Positions 24,148 through 32,790 of a stretch of 64,000 nucleotides of DNA are shown in pieces (position 1 is the stretch's first letter; each line of letters begins with the position of its first letter). Source of the DNA: CAYLSV01 sp964386435 (GTDB taxonomy: Bacteria; Planctomycetota; Phycisphaerae; Tepidisphaerales; Tepidisphaeraceae); assembly GCA_964386435.1 (NCBI GenBank), contig CAYLSV010000003.1, positions 1-64,000 on the forward strand. Reading direction: 5' to 3'. A program made the translations under genes and the position numbers. The notes beneath the pieces were generated by a model. It saw nothing but the letters and a program-made list of their open reading frames with translations, did not search any database and was not told where the DNA came from.

Positions 24148-26142
24148 CTAATTGGTCCGGCGTCGCAGCAGGCTCAGGGCTCCGGCGGTGAGGAGCGACA
24201 GCGTGGCCGGCTCGGGCACGGTGCCGGCCCACAGGTCCATGGTGGCGACGTCGCCGTCGCCGGTGGCTGCGGTGCCGAAAAGGCTGTCGCCGAAGTTGGC
24301 CCGCAGCAGGCCGAAGTCGGCGAGGTCGATTTTGCCGTCGAGGTTGAAGTCTGCCGCCGAGCGGCCTTCGTCGCCGAAGTCGCCGCGGAGGATGCCGAAG
24401 TCGGCGAGGTTCACCTGGCCGTCGAAGTTCGCGTCGCCCATCTGCAGCCGCAGCGGCCGGATGACAACCGCGTCCGCTTCGTACGCCACCGCCAACTCGA
24501 GGCCCAGCAGGTTCAGGTCGTCGTCCACCCGATCAAACACCCCCACCACCTCCCCGGCGGCGGCGACCACGTACTCGTCCCCCGGCAACGGCCCGACCAC
24601 GGCCGCGGCGAGGTCGGCGGTGCCGTCGAGCGTTAGCGTGCCGGCCACCTCCAGCGTCTGCCCCAGCGCCAGCCCGAGCGTCGTGTCGTCGCCCACCGTC
24701 AGCCCGCCGGCAAACGCCGCGGCGACGGCCTGGAACGTCCCGCCGCCGGTGATGACCTCGCCGGTGCCGGTGAAGCTCGCCCCGTTCACGTCGAACGGCC
24801 CGAGCAACGTGGTGGTCGAAGCGGTGGCCGTGCGGATCTCCCCGGCAAGCACGCCGCCGCGGGTCGCCACAAGGTCGGCCCCGCCGCTGACGCTGACGAA
24901 GCTGCTGGGCCCTTGAAAGAGTTGCGCGTCGATCACGTTCCGCCCGGCGGTGAACGCCGCCTGGGCGTCGATCAAGTCAACGACCCCCGCCCGCACTGTC
25001 GCATCGCGGCCGACGATGGCCGGCGGGAGGTTGTTGGTGTTGGGCCCGTCGAACCGCAGCACATCGCCGGCGAGGTCGAACGTGCCGCCGTCGAGGTCGA
25101 GGGTGCCGTCGAGGGTGTGGGTTTGCCCGTTGCCGCTGACCCGCAGGATCTGGCCGGGGCCGACGGCGACGTCGCGGGTGTTCATGCCGCCGGTGACCGT
25201 GCCGTGGCCGGCGAGGGAGCGGACGTCGAAGATGTCGGTGGCGATCGAGCCGCCGTCGAGCGTGAAGTGGCCGCCGAAGATGCTGTCGGCGTCGAGCGTG
25301 CCGCCGTCGGCAATGCGCACGTCGCCGCCGTTCGTGGCGAACGAGCCGACGCGGACGCGGCTGCCCGCGCCCTCGATCGTCCAAGTCTCGAGGCTGCTGC
25401 CGAAGCCGAGCGAGTCGACGCCGTTGGTGATGACGAACGCCCCGCCGTTGCAGACGCGGACGTCGAGCCGGCCGACGGAGGGCACGAGCAAATCGGTGCC
25501 GAGGAAGCTGCCCGGCCCATCGACGAGGATCGAGGCGGCCGAGCCGGAGCCGTCGGCGGTGGTGATTCGGCCAGTGGTCAGCCGGCCGCCGTCGGTGAGG
25601 GCGAGGGAGGCAACCGCGTTCTGCCCGTCGGCGAGGCGGACGTTGTTGGCCTGCACGCCGCTGCCGAGGCCGTCGATCTCGACCCGGCCCACGCCGTTGT
25701 CCAACGCCCCGGCGCGGAGCGAGGCGTCAGCCTGGGCGAAGCCGCCATTAATCAGGCGCAGCGTGCCGGCCCCGCGCTCTCCGACGACGAGGTCGAAACC
25801 GACGCCGGAGTTGACCTGCAGCGTCGAGCCGAAGCCGTCGGCGACGAACACGCCGTGGCCGGCAGACCCGAGGCCGAGCACGACGGGCCCCGTCGAGGTG
25901 ACGGTGCCACCGTTGCTGGCGACGACTGAGCCGGATCGGATGAGGCCGATAATCAGGCCGTCGTTCGCGAGGAGCGACGGCCCAACGGAGCCATTGACGG
26001 GCGTGCCGTTGTCGATCAGCACCTCACCCGCGGCCATCACGTCGGCGGCGAGCGTCACCTGCGGCAACACGAGTGAACCCGCCACGGCACCCGCCACGGC
26101 CAAGGCCGCGGCCCAGCATGCGTTTCTACCCATGCCGGACAT
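24148..26142 (-). CDS. Exported beta-helix-type repeat protein with dockerin-like repeats and PEP-CTERM tail
   Basis: About 664 residues. A signal peptide follows MSGMGRNACW (AAALAVAGAVAGSLVLPQVT, cleavage near LAA). The long middle part is rich in G, N and T strands (ASNGGTVTSTGPVVLGLGSA, LRLINGGFAQADASL), the pattern of autotransporter-like or PEP-CTERM-associated beta-helix repeats. Near the C-terminus sit two dockerin-type loops, GDANFDGQVNLADFGILRGD and DFNLDGKIDLADFGLLRANF. The last 25 residues, VPEPATLSLLTAGALSLLRR, are a PEP-CTERM sorting signal. Its architecture parallels the metallopeptidase at 5891, and both may be anchored by the same exosortase system. Start: ATG 26142 begins the signal peptide; the frame is open to 26214. 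Substrate and partner are unknown. Confidence 0.8.
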   Translation of the reverse strand: MSGMGRNACWAAALAVAGAVAGSLVLPQVTLAADVMAAGEVLIDNGTPVNGSVGPSLLANDGLIIGLIRSGSVVASNGGTVTSTGPVVLGLGSAGHGVFVADGFGSTLQVNSGVGFDLVVGERGAGTLRLINGGFAQADASLRAGALDNGVGRVEIDGLGSGVQANNVRLADGQNAVASLALTDGGRLTTGRITTADGSGSAASILVDGPGSFLGTDLLVPSVGRLDVRVCNGGAFVITNGVDSLGFGSSLETWTIEGAGSRVRVGSFATNGGDVRIADGGTLDADSIFGGHFTLDGGSIATDIFDVRSLAGHGTVTGGMNTRDVAVGPGQILRVSGNGQTHTLDGTLDLDGGTFDLAGDVLRFDGPNTNNLPPAIVGRDATVRAGVVDLIDAQAAFTAGRNVIDAQLFQGPSSFVSVSGGADLVATRGGVLAGEIRTATASTTTLLGPFDVNGASFTGTGEVITGGGTFQAVAAAFAGGLTVGDDTTLGLALGQTLEVAGTLTLDGTADLAAAVVGPLPGDEYVVAAAGEVVGVFDRVDDDLNLLGLELAVAYEADAVVIRPLRLQMGDANFDGQVNLADFGILRGDFGDEGRSAADFNLDGKIDLADFGLLRANFGDSLFGTAATGDGDVATMDLWAGTVPEPATLSLLTAGALSLLRRRTN

Positions 26143-26214
26143 GTACCACGGAAACCCAAGCGGCACCAGCAGCTCCGCCGCCGTCACAATCGTGCGGCCA
26201 CGAGACCGGCCCAC

Positions 26215-26305
26215 GTCGCTGAAACCCCCACCGCTGCGTAGCAGCGGGGCTACGTGTTAATGTCGATGTGGTCGACTGCGTGCGCAGCGGTGGGGGTTTC
26301 AGCGA
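26215..26305. repeat. Palindromic repeat, GGGGCTAC family
   Basis: GTCGCTGAAACCCCCACCGC at the left is the exact reverse complement of GCGGTGGGGGTTTCAGCGAC at the right. Inside is GTAGCAGCGGGGCTACG plus about 35 bases of loop. It lies between the divergent start of the PEP-CTERM gene and the 3' end of the sulfatase. Confidence 0.75.
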
Positions 26306-26330
26306 CGCGGAGGTATTCCCCGGTTCCGCA

Positions 26331-27899
26331 TCACGCGATGCTGACGCGGACGCGGGGCGCGGGTTCGCGTTCGAGCTCGGCTTGCATGAACTCGGCGAGC
26401 AGCTTGCCGCGGAGGGTGGAGTCGGTTTGGTACAGGTTGGTCAGCTCGTGGGAATCGTTTGTCAGGTCGAACAGCTCGCCCCAATCGGGGCGGTTGCGGT
26501 AGAGGGTGAGCTTGTGGGTTTTGGTGACCAGCGTGCGGAGGTGGACGGCGTCGCCGTTGTGGTGGTTTTCGACGATGACGCCGGCGCGGCCGCCGGTGGG
26601 CCAATCGCCTGCCATGTCGCGGCCCTGCATCCAGATGGGCACCTCGCCGGTGGCGGCGGCGGCGAAGGTGGCGGGCAAATCCACGAGTGTCTGCGGCTCG
26701 TGGTTCACGACGCCCGCCGGCAGACCGGGGCCGGCGGCGATCATCGGGACGCGGATCACGTCCTCGTAGTGGAACGGCCCCTTGGCGATCAAACCGTGCT
26801 GGCCCAGGAAGTGGCCGTGGTCGCTGGTGAAGACGATGAGGGTGTGATCGATTTGCCCCGTTTCTTCGAGCAAATCGAGGGTGCGGCCGATCTGCTGGTC
26901 CATGAAGCTGATCATGCCGCAGTAGACGGCGGCGGCGCGGCGGAGGTCGTCGTCGGTGGTGCCGGCGTGGGGGTGGTAGCCGTGGTTGCCGAAGCCGTCG
27001 GCCTTGAACTGGCTGAAGTCGGCGTTCGGGTCACGGGTCATCCGGTGCGGCGGGGGCATGTCGTCGAACTCGCCGTCCTTGAAGCGGCCGATCAGCCAGT
27101 CCATGTCGGCCGGATCGTACAGGCTCGCCCACGGCTCGGGCACGGCATAAGGCGGGTGCGGGTCGTGGTAGCTGCTCCAGCAGAACCAAGGCTGATCTTC
27201 CGCGTCCTTGATGAACGCGTTGGTCCGCTCGGCGGTCCACGTCGTGTAGTGGTGTTCGGCGGGCAGCTTCCAGCTCATGTCGGCTCGCCAGCCGTAGCCG
27301 GGACCGTCGGCGTGGGGCGGGGCTTTGCTGCCCTCGGTGCCGGTATCGATGACGCCGTCCTTGCGGGGGTGGAAGTAGTCGCGCCAATCGGCGACGCCCC
27401 GCTCTTCCAGCCACAGCGCGTAGTGCTGGCCGACGTGGCCTTCGTCGGCGTGGTTGCGGGTGAGCTCGACGTGGTCGAAGCCGTACCACGGCGTGTGTTG
27501 GTCGTTGAACGTCCGCCAGAACTCGAGGTCGCGGAGTGTGGGGAACGCCTCGACCGATTCGCATTCCGGCGTCGACGCCAGCGGCTGGAAGTGGGCCTTG
27601 CCGACGAGCCCGGTGCGGTAGCCGGCGTCGCGGAGCAGGTCAGTGACGCGCGGCTCGTGTTTGTCGAGCTTGGTGCCGAGGGTGTACGCCCCGTGGACGC
27701 TGGGCCAGGTGCCGGTGAGCAGGCTTGCGCGGGTGGGCGTGCAGGTCGGGTTGGGGCAGTAGGCCCGGTCGAACCGCACGCCGCGGGCGGCGAGGCGGTC
27801 GAGGTTGGGCGTCTGGATCTGCGGGCTGATCGACCCGAGCGTCAGCCAGTGCTGCTGGTCGCTGGTGATGAGCAAAAGGTTGGGCGGCAAATCGGGCAT
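26331..27899 (-). CDS. Sulfatase (arylsulfatase/choline-sulfatase type)
   Basis: About 522 residues. The N-terminus PNLLLITSDQQHWLTLG carries the first metal-binding aspartate. The formylglycine motif is CTPTRASLLTG at about residue 60 (C-x-P-x-R), so Cys must be converted by a formylglycine-generating or anaerobic maturase encoded elsewhere. Further metal and substrate motifs are GKAHFQPLAS, FTSDHGHFLGQHGLIAKG (D-H-G, about residue 325) and KGPFHYEDVIRVPMI. It hydrolyses a sulfate ester, in planctomycetes often on algal polysaccharides. No signal peptide is evident from the chosen ATG 27899; the upstream open frame is REPIN sequence. No polysaccharide lyase is adjacent, so the substrate is undetermined. 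Confidence 0.93.
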   Translation of the reverse strand: MPDLPPNLLLITSDQQHWLTLGSISPQIQTPNLDRLAARGVRFDRAYCPNPTCTPTRASLLTGTWPSVHGAYTLGTKLDKHEPRVTDLLRDAGYRTGLVGKAHFQPLASTPECESVEAFPTLRDLEFWRTFNDQHTPWYGFDHVELTRNHADEGHVGQHYALWLEERGVADWRDYFHPRKDGVIDTGTEGSKAPPHADGPGYGWRADMSWKLPAEHHYTTWTAERTNAFIKDAEDQPWFCWSSYHDPHPPYAVPEPWASLYDPADMDWLIGRFKDGEFDDMPPPHRMTRDPNADFSQFKADGFGNHGYHPHAGTTDDDLRRAAAVYCGMISFMDQQIGRTLDLLEETGQIDHTLIVFTSDHGHFLGQHGLIAKGPFHYEDVIRVPMIAAGPGLPAGVVNHEPQTLVDLPATFAAAATGEVPIWMQGRDMAGDWPTGGRAGVIVENHHNGDAVHLRTLVTKTHKLTLYRNRPDWGELFDLTNDSHELTNLYQTDSTLRGKLLAEFMQAELEREPAPRVRVSIA

Positions 27900-27949
27900 G
27901 GTGGCCCGCGAGTCTACCCGTTGTCCCTGAAGATGCCCGTCATCGTGAG

Positions 27950-28023
27950 GTAGCTGCGACCACACTTGGTCGCAGTCCGGAACGAGCACCGACCGGACTG
28001 CGACCAAGTGTGGTCGCAGCTAC
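27950..28023. repeat. REPIN-like palindrome (GTAGCTGCG family)
   Basis: GTAGCTGCGACCACACTTGG is matched exactly by its inverse CCAAGTGTGGTCGCAGCTAC. Each half ends in GTAG/CTAC, the tetranucleotide recognised beside REP hairpins by RAYT transposases. The inner halves CGCAGTCCGG/CCGGACTGCG also pair. It lies between the sulfatase start and the anti-sigma stop. Confidence 0.85.
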
Positions 28024-28053
28024 CTCTCGACGTTCACGCGACGACGAGAAAAC

Positions 28054-28816
28054 CTACTGCACCTCGATCTCCACGCGGCTGGGCACCTCCACCACGCCGG
28101 GGGCGGGCTCGACGTAGGCCGTGTCGGGGCGGTCGCCGATCTCGACCTCGATCACGCCCGCCGCGACGGCGGGCGGCTCGGGCAGCTCGATCTGCAGGCT
28201 CGGCATTACCGGCTCGATGACCTCCGCCGGCGGCTCGACGGCGAGGCCGGGGTCGGCGGGCACGGCCTCCTCGTTGAACAGCAGGTAGCCCCCGGCGAGG
28301 CCGAGGATCAGCGACGCCGCGGCGGCCAGCGGCACGGCGAAGCCGATCCGCCAGCGGTTGGGTTCTTCCGCGACGGCCGGTTGCCAGTCCAGCGGCTCGC
28401 CGCCGAGCAAGCCGTCCCGCTCCGCCGACTCGGCAACGGCCTGACGGATGTTTTGGGCCTGGACGTCCCAATCGACGCCCGGCACGTGGTCGGCTTCGGC
28501 GCGCAAAAACTGTGTCAGTCGCACCTCGTCGGCGAGCAACGCGGCGGCCGATTGATCGCTTTGCAACCGAGCCGTCACGGCGGCCGCCTCGGCGCCAGCG
28601 AGCAGCGTCGGCTGAGGCGGATGGCCGAGGTCGTCGTGCGGCATTGGTCATTGCCCGACAACGGAGTGTGGGAGATGCCGNNNNNNNNNNTTGCAACCGA
28701 GCCGTCACGGCGGCCGCCTCGCGGTCGGCGAGCGTGCCGTCGGCGAGCTGGCTCACCTGCCACTCGAACGCCTCGGCCTCGGTCATCGGCGGGATGTCGT
28801 CGGGGAACTGCTTCAT
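28054..28816 (-). CDS. Membrane anti-sigma factor (interrupted by assembly artefact)
   Basis: The N-terminal part (28816-28691) reads MKQFPDDIPPMTEAEAFEWQ and ends AAAVTARLQ. A 31-base sequence encoding this end recurs at 28561-28591. The frame resumes without break at 28560 with SDQSAAALLADEVRLTQFLR. Removing 28561-28690 gives an intact in-frame protein of about 210 residues. It has a cytoplasmic N-domain like other anti-sigma/zinc-finger-like regulators (QLADGTL...VTARLQSD), a membrane helix at AVPLAAAASLILGLAGGYLL and a proline/acid-rich periplasmic tail. It starts 7 bases after the ECF sigma gene, so it probably holds that sigma factor inactive. No HxxxCxxC motif is seen, so it is not a classical ZAS protein. 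Confidence 0.75.
28561..28721. other. Duplicated contig end and gap (assembly artefact)
   Basis: The 31-base sequence beginning TTGCAACCGAGCCGTCACGG occurs at 28561-28591 and again at 28691-28721. Between them are about 89 unrelated bases and ten Ns (28681-28690). Deleting one copy plus the intervening bases restores the reading frame of the anti-sigma gene exactly. Confidence 0.8.
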
Positions 28817-28823
28817 CACACTT

Positions 28824-29513
28824 TCACATCACGTCTTCGAGCATCGTCTTGAGCTTCTTTCGGCCTTGGAACACGTGCCACTTCACCGCCTCGACGCTCA
28901 GGCCCAGCTCCTCGGCGATCTCCTTCTGCGGCCGCTGGTCGATGGTGAACAGCACGAGCGCCGCCCGCTGTTTCTCCGGCAACCGCGCCAGCGCCGCCTG
29001 CAACCGGTCGCCCAGTTCCCGGCCCTCGGCCAGGGCGTCGGGGCGGTGGATCACGCCCGTCGCCTCGCCCGCGGCGTTGCGGTTGACGGCGATGTCCGAA
29101 CCCATCTCGCCCAGGTCGCGGGTCCGGCGCAACGCCCGGCCGCGGCGGTGGTTGAGCGAGAGGTTGCTCACGATCCGCATCAGCCACCCGGCGAACGCGC
29201 CCGGCTTGTCGAGCGAATCGAGCGATTTGTATGCCTTGAGAAACGCCTCCTGCACCACTTCCTGCGCGTCGTCGCGGTCGCCCAAGAGGCGGTAGCTCAC
29301 GGCGGTGGCCCGGCGTTGGTGGCGGACCACGAGCCGGCCGAACGCGTCCTGGTCGCCTTGCTGGGCCGCTTCGACGTCGGGGATGTCTGCGTCGCCGGAC
29401 CGCCCGGCGACCTCGGCGTCCTCGGCCCCCGCATCGACCAGACGCGGGAAGTCGGACGCCTCGTCGGCCGAGACACCGGGGCCGGCCGGAGGTTGGGGGC
29501 GGTCGTCGCTCAA
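28824..29513 (-). CDS. ECF-type RNA polymerase sigma factor
   Basis: About 229 residues. An acidic/proline-rich N-terminal extension (residues 1-45) precedes sigma region 2 (AAQQGDQDAFGRLVVRHQRR, then DRDDAQEVVQEAFLKAYKSL, with the -10 recognition helix AFAGWLMRIVSNLSLNHRR). Region 4 is LPEKQRAALVLFTIDQRPQK plus the HTH EIAEELGLSVEAVKWHVFQG. It directs transcription of a stress or surface regulon; the target promoter is not visible. The start codon TTG 29513 gives the longest frame; an internal GTG (VSADEASDFP) could be the true start. It is followed after 7 bases by its membrane anti-sigma partner. Confidence 0.93.
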   Translation of the reverse strand: MSDDRPQPPAGPGVSADEASDFPRLVDAGAEDAEVAGRSGDADIPDVEAAQQGDQDAFGRLVVRHQRRATAVSYRLLGDRDDAQEVVQEAFLKAYKSLDSLDKPGAFAGWLMRIVSNLSLNHRRGRALRRTRDLGEMGSDIAVNRNAAGEATGVIHRPDALAEGRELGDRLQAALARLPEKQRAALVLFTIDQRPQKEIAEELGLSVEAVKWHVFQGRKKLKTMLEDVM

Positions 29514-29572
29514 CGTGGGGCGATGCTAAGGGAGGTGACCCGGTGTCGCACGAATGGTGGAGGAAGAAGGGG

Positions 29573-29646
29573 GTAGCTGCGACCACACCTGGTTGCAGTC
29601 CGGAACGATCACCGACCGGACTGCGACCAGGTGTGGTCGCAGCTAC
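29573..29646. repeat. REPIN-like palindrome overlapping the trpA stop
   Basis: GTAGCTGCGACCACACCTGG and CCAGGTGTGGTCGCAGCTAC are exact inverses. This is a close relative of the copy at 27950-28023. The TAG within the right-hand terminal GTAG (minus strand) is the stop codon of trpA at 29643-29645. Confidence 0.85.
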
Positions 29647-30425
29647 CTGCCCTTGATGAGCCCGCGCAGGAAGCCCGCCGCACGCTCTGCCGCCCCACCG
29701 GGCTCGCCCGCCATCGCCTTCACCAGGGCACTGCCGACGATGGCGGCGTCGGCGACCTCGTTCACGGCCGCGACCTGGCCCGGCTCGCCGATGCCGAAGC
29801 CGACGCAAACGGGTTGGTCGGTGAGGTTCTTCAGGTCGGTCACGTTCTCGGCGAGGTCCGGCGGCAAGTCAGCCCGTGCCCCCGTCGTGCCGGCGACGCT
29901 GAGGTAGTAGACGAAGCCGGTGCAAAGCTCGGCGATGTGCCGGCGACGCTCGGGCGGCGTGGAGGGGGCGACCAGCAGCACCGTCTCGACGCCGGCGGCC
30001 GAAATCGCCCGCGTGATCGGCTCGGCCTCGGGCGGCGGCAGATCGGGGATCAACAAGCCGGCGACGCCCACCTCGTTCAACCGCTTGGCGAACGCCTCCG
30101 GCTCGCGGCGGTAGACGATGCTGTGGCTGACCATCACCACCACCGGCACGCCCAGTGTCGGGGCAACCTCGGCGAGGTCGGCCAGGGCCTTGTCGACCGT
30201 CATGCCGTGGGTGAGGGCGTCGTGGTATGCCGCCTGGATCATCGGCCCGTCGGCGATCGGGTCGGAGAACGGCAGCCCCACCTCGATGGCCGCCGCCCCG
30301 GCATCGGCAAGTGCCCGCAGCGTGTCGCCCAGCGACGAGGCGATCGGATAGCCCGCCGCGACAAACGGCACGACGGCGGGACCACGCTGGCGGGCGGCAC
30401 GGATCGAAGTGGCGAGTCGGCCCAT
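29643..30425 (-). CDS. trpA: Tryptophan synthase alpha chain
   Basis: A 260-residue TIM barrel that cleaves indole-3-glycerol phosphate to indole and passes it to TrpB. Conserved features: VVPFVAAGYP, AAIEVGLPFSDPIADGPMIQ (catalytic Glu and Asp), GLLIPDLPPPEA, a mobile loop region VAGTTGARADLP (G-x-T-G-x-R) and PVCVGFGIGEP (phosphate binding). Length is normal. No trpB is in the window, and the neighbours are a PilZ gene and the ECF sigma gene, so trp genes appear scattered. The terminal codons are followed at once by a REPIN whose GTAG supplies the stop, so the original C-terminus may have been a little different. Confidence 0.97.
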   Translation of the reverse strand: MGRLATSIRAARQRGPAVVPFVAAGYPIASSLGDTLRALADAGAAAIEVGLPFSDPIADGPMIQAAYHDALTHGMTVDKALADLAEVAPTLGVPVVVMVSHSIVYRREPEAFAKRLNEVGVAGLLIPDLPPPEAEPITRAISAAGVETVLLVAPSTPPERRRHIAELCTGFVYYLSVAGTTGARADLPPDLAENVTDLKNLTDQPVCVGFGIGEPGQVAAVNEVADAAIVGSALVKAMAGEPGGAAERAAGFLRGLIKGR

Positions 30426-30460
30426 GCGGCAATGTATGGCGTGACCTTCTGGGTGATCGT

Positions 30461-30554
30461 CCCGGACCTCCGCCGCGTAGCGACGGGGCTGCGCCTGAAG
30501 TGCGAGCGACTTGCAGATCGGGCGCAGCCCCGCCGCTACGCGGCGGAGGTCCGG
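30461..30554. repeat. Palindromic repeat, GGGGCTGC variant
   Basis: CCGGACCTCCGCCGCGTAGC on the left pairs with GCTACGCGGCGGAGGTCCGG on the right, and inner ACGGGGCTGCGCC pairs with GGCGCAGCCCCG. It lies upstream of trpA and downstream of the PilZ gene. Confidence 0.75.
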
Positions 30555-30572
30555 AAACGCGAACCGAGCACC

Positions 30573-30992
30573 TCAAGCCGCCATGCGGCGGGAGCGGTCG
30601 AGGTAGCGGTCGACCGTCGCCCTCGGTGCGTCGATGAGCACCTCCAGCCCGACGTGGTGGTGCCCGGCGATCGTTTCGCAGCGGATCACACGGGCCAGCA
30701 GGTGGTAGACGCCCCGGCCGACCTCGTGCGGCAGGGCCATGAGGACGGCCTGCCCCTCGGCGAGTTCCATCGGCGCCATCACGCCGATGCCGCGGCGGGA
30801 GAGGTCGCGGAGCCGGGCCTGAAACGGCGCGGGCGGGTCGAAGTCGTCGTCGGCCTCGGCGACAGGGATCAGGTGCAGCACGTGCCCCATGCCCACCCGC
30901 GGCAGACGGCGGCGCTGGCCGCGCATCGTGTCGCCGGTGAGCGTGCGGGCGATGCTTAACATGGCCTCGGCGGTCAGGTTCACCTTTACCAC
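30573..30992 (-). CDS. PilZ-domain protein
   Basis: A 139-residue, single-domain protein. The PilZ pattern is an N-terminal basic stretch RGQRRRLPRVGMGHVL (c-di-GMP loop position, RxxxR-like), LRDLSRRGIGVMAPMELAEG (the D-x-S-x-x-G motif, here DLSRRGIG), then beta strands AVLMALPHEVGRGVYHLLAR and a closing HHHVGLEVLI. It would bind cyclic di-GMP and alter an unknown partner. The start is GTG 30992. A palindrome separates it from trpA, so co-transcription is uncertain. Confidence 0.8.
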   Translation of the reverse strand: MVKVNLTAEAMLSIARTLTGDTMRGQRRRLPRVGMGHVLHLIPVAEADDDFDPPAPFQARLRDLSRRGIGVMAPMELAEGQAVLMALPHEVGRGVYHLLARVIRCETIAGHHHVGLEVLIDAPRATVDRYLDRSRRMAA

Positions 30993-31083
30993 GTCGGCCC
31001 GATCGCGGGGCCGCTTAACCCGCCCCCCTTCCCTGCCCGACAGTTTGACGCACGGCGGTTGGGGCCGCTACCTTCACCCGTCC

Positions 31084-32244
31084 ATGCCCAGCCGCCCACC
31101 GGCCCCCCGCGCCAAGGCCTACCTCAAGGCCCGCCACCGCAACCTGATCAAGGCCCTCGACGCCCTGAAGCTCGACGCCCTGCTACTCACCCACCCCGCT
31201 GACCTCGCCTACCTCACCAACTTCACCGGCCACGACTCGATTGGCGTTTTCCCGAAAAAGGGGCTGCTGCGGCTCGTCACCGACTTCCGCTACGCCACCC
31301 AGGCCAAGCAGCAGGCCGAGTGGGTGAAGACCACCATCCGCGAGACGGGCCAGAAGATGAGCGTGGCGCTGGCGAAGGTGCTCACTGAGAGCATTGACCC
31401 GGCCGAGGGGGCCGAGGTCGCGCAGATCGGCTTCGACGCCAACTTCATGACCTACGGCCAGGTCGAGGCGCTGCGCAAGCAGCTCCACGAGGCCGGCGGC
31501 AAGGCGGAGCTGGTGCCGGTGGAGGACGTGCTGTTTCAGCAGCGGAAGGTGAAGGACGACCACGAGATCAACCTGATCCGCAAGAGCGTCGCCGTGGCCG
31601 AGGAGGCGTTCGAGTCGATCCGCGACCAGATCGAGCCGGGGGCGACCGAGGGGTATCTGTGCGGCCTGCTCATCGCCGAGCTGCGGGGGCGGGGGGCGGA
31701 GGGGACGAGCTTCGAGGTCATCGTCGCCGCCGGGGCCAACAGCGCGCTGCCGCACTACAGCACGGGCGACGCCCCGATCAAGCGGGACCAGCCGCTCTTG
31801 TTCGATTGGGGTGCGGTTGTCGGCGGGTACTGCAGCGATTTATCCCGCACTTTCATGCTCGGCCGGCCGGACCCGAAGATGCCGGAGATCTACAAGATCG
31901 TGCTCGAGGCCCAGCAGGCGGCGCTCTCGGTGCTGCGGCCGGGCGTGACGACCAAGCAGGCCGACACCGCCGCCCGCGAGGTCATCAAGGCCGCCGGCTA
32001 CGGCGAGCAGTTCGGCCACTCCTTGGGCCACGGCATCGGCCGCGACATCCACGAATTGCCCAGCCTGCGGCAAAGCGGCGAAGAAGACGAGCTGCGGCCG
32101 GGCATGGTCGTGACCGTCGAGCCGGGCATCTACTTGCCGGACATCGGCGGGGTGCGGATCGAGGACGACGTGCTGATCACCCACAGCGGCCACGAGGTGC
32201 TAAGCTCGCTGCCCCGCGGGCTGAGCGACTGCACGATCGAGTAG
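31084..32244 (+). CDS. Xaa-Pro aminopeptidase (M24 family)
   Basis: 386 residues. An N-terminal creatinase-like domain (about 15-145, LKLDALLLTHPADLAYLTNF) precedes the M24 pita-bread catalytic domain. Metal ligands are recognisable: LLFDWGAVVGGYCSDLSRTF (two Asp), GHSLGHGIGRDIHELP (His), MVVTVEPGIYLP (Glu) and GVRIEDDVLIT (Glu). It removes N-terminal residues before proline. Start: ATG 31084 is preceded by a long open but non-conserved stretch. accB begins 24 bases after its stop, giving the pepP-accB-accC order seen in several phyla. Confidence 0.93.
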   Translation: MPSRPPAPRAKAYLKARHRNLIKALDALKLDALLLTHPADLAYLTNFTGHDSIGVFPKKGLLRLVTDFRYATQAKQQAEWVKTTIRETGQKMSVALAKVLTESIDPAEGAEVAQIGFDANFMTYGQVEALRKQLHEAGGKAELVPVEDVLFQQRKVKDDHEINLIRKSVAVAEEAFESIRDQIEPGATEGYLCGLLIAELRGRGAEGTSFEVIVAAGANSALPHYSTGDAPIKRDQPLLFDWGAVVGGYCSDLSRTFMLGRPDPKMPEIYKIVLEAQQAALSVLRPGVTTKQADTAAREVIKAAGYGEQFGHSLGHGIGRDIHELPSLRQSGEEDELRPGMVVTVEPGIYLPDIGGVRIEDDVLITHSGHEVLSSLPRGLSDCTIE

Positions 32245-32268
32245 AAGAGGGTCCCCGCCGGCAACGAG

Positions 32269-32790
32269 GTGAACGTGACGAACAAGACGATTGACGACAA
32301 CCCCAAGCCGCCGGCCCCCACGGCCAACGTCATGGACCTGACCATGCTCGAGCAGCTCGGCCGGCTCATGAGCGAGAACGACCTCACGCTCGTCGACCTG
32401 CGCGACGGCAAGCAACGCGTCTACCTCCGCCGCGGCCACGAACCGGTCGTCACCGCCCAACAACCCGCCGCCGCCCCACCACCGGCACCCGCCGCGCCCG
32501 CCCAACACGCCGAAACCGCCCCGCCCCCGCCCACTTCCGACGACACCGCCGGCCTCGTCCCGATCAAGAGCCCGATGGTCGGCACCTTCTACGCCGCCAG
32601 CGACCCCGACGCCAAGCCCTTCATCGCCGTGGGCGACAAAATCGGCCCCGACAGCGACGTCTGCATCATCGAGGCCATGAAGGTCTTCAACAACATCAAA
32701 GCCGAAACCAGCGGCACCGTGGCGAAGGTGCTGGTGACCAACGGCGACGCGGTGGAATACGGGCAGCCGTTGTTTTTGGTCAGGCCCTGA
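32269..32790 (+). CDS. accB: Biotin carboxyl carrier protein of acetyl-CoA carboxylase
   Basis: 173 residues. The N-terminal segment MDLTMLEQLGRLMSENDLTL binds biotin carboxylase. A Pro/Ala linker (about 65-95) leads to the biotinyl domain IKSPMVGTFYAASDPDAKPF with the biotinylated lysine in EAMKVFN and the closing GDAVEYGQPLFLVRP. The carrier delivers carboxybiotin between AccC and the AccA/D transferase for fatty-acid synthesis. Starts at GTG 32269, or possibly GTG 32275. Its TGA is immediately followed by a palindrome that fills the whole accB-accC spacer. Confidence 0.96.
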   Translation: MNVTNKTIDDNPKPPAPTANVMDLTMLEQLGRLMSENDLTLVDLRDGKQRVYLRRGHEPVVTAQQPAAAPPPAPAAPAQHAETAPPPPTSDDTAGLVPIKSPMVGTFYAASDPDAKPFIAVGDKIGPDSDVCIIEAMKVFNNIKAETSGTVAKVLVTNGDAVEYGQPLFLVRP

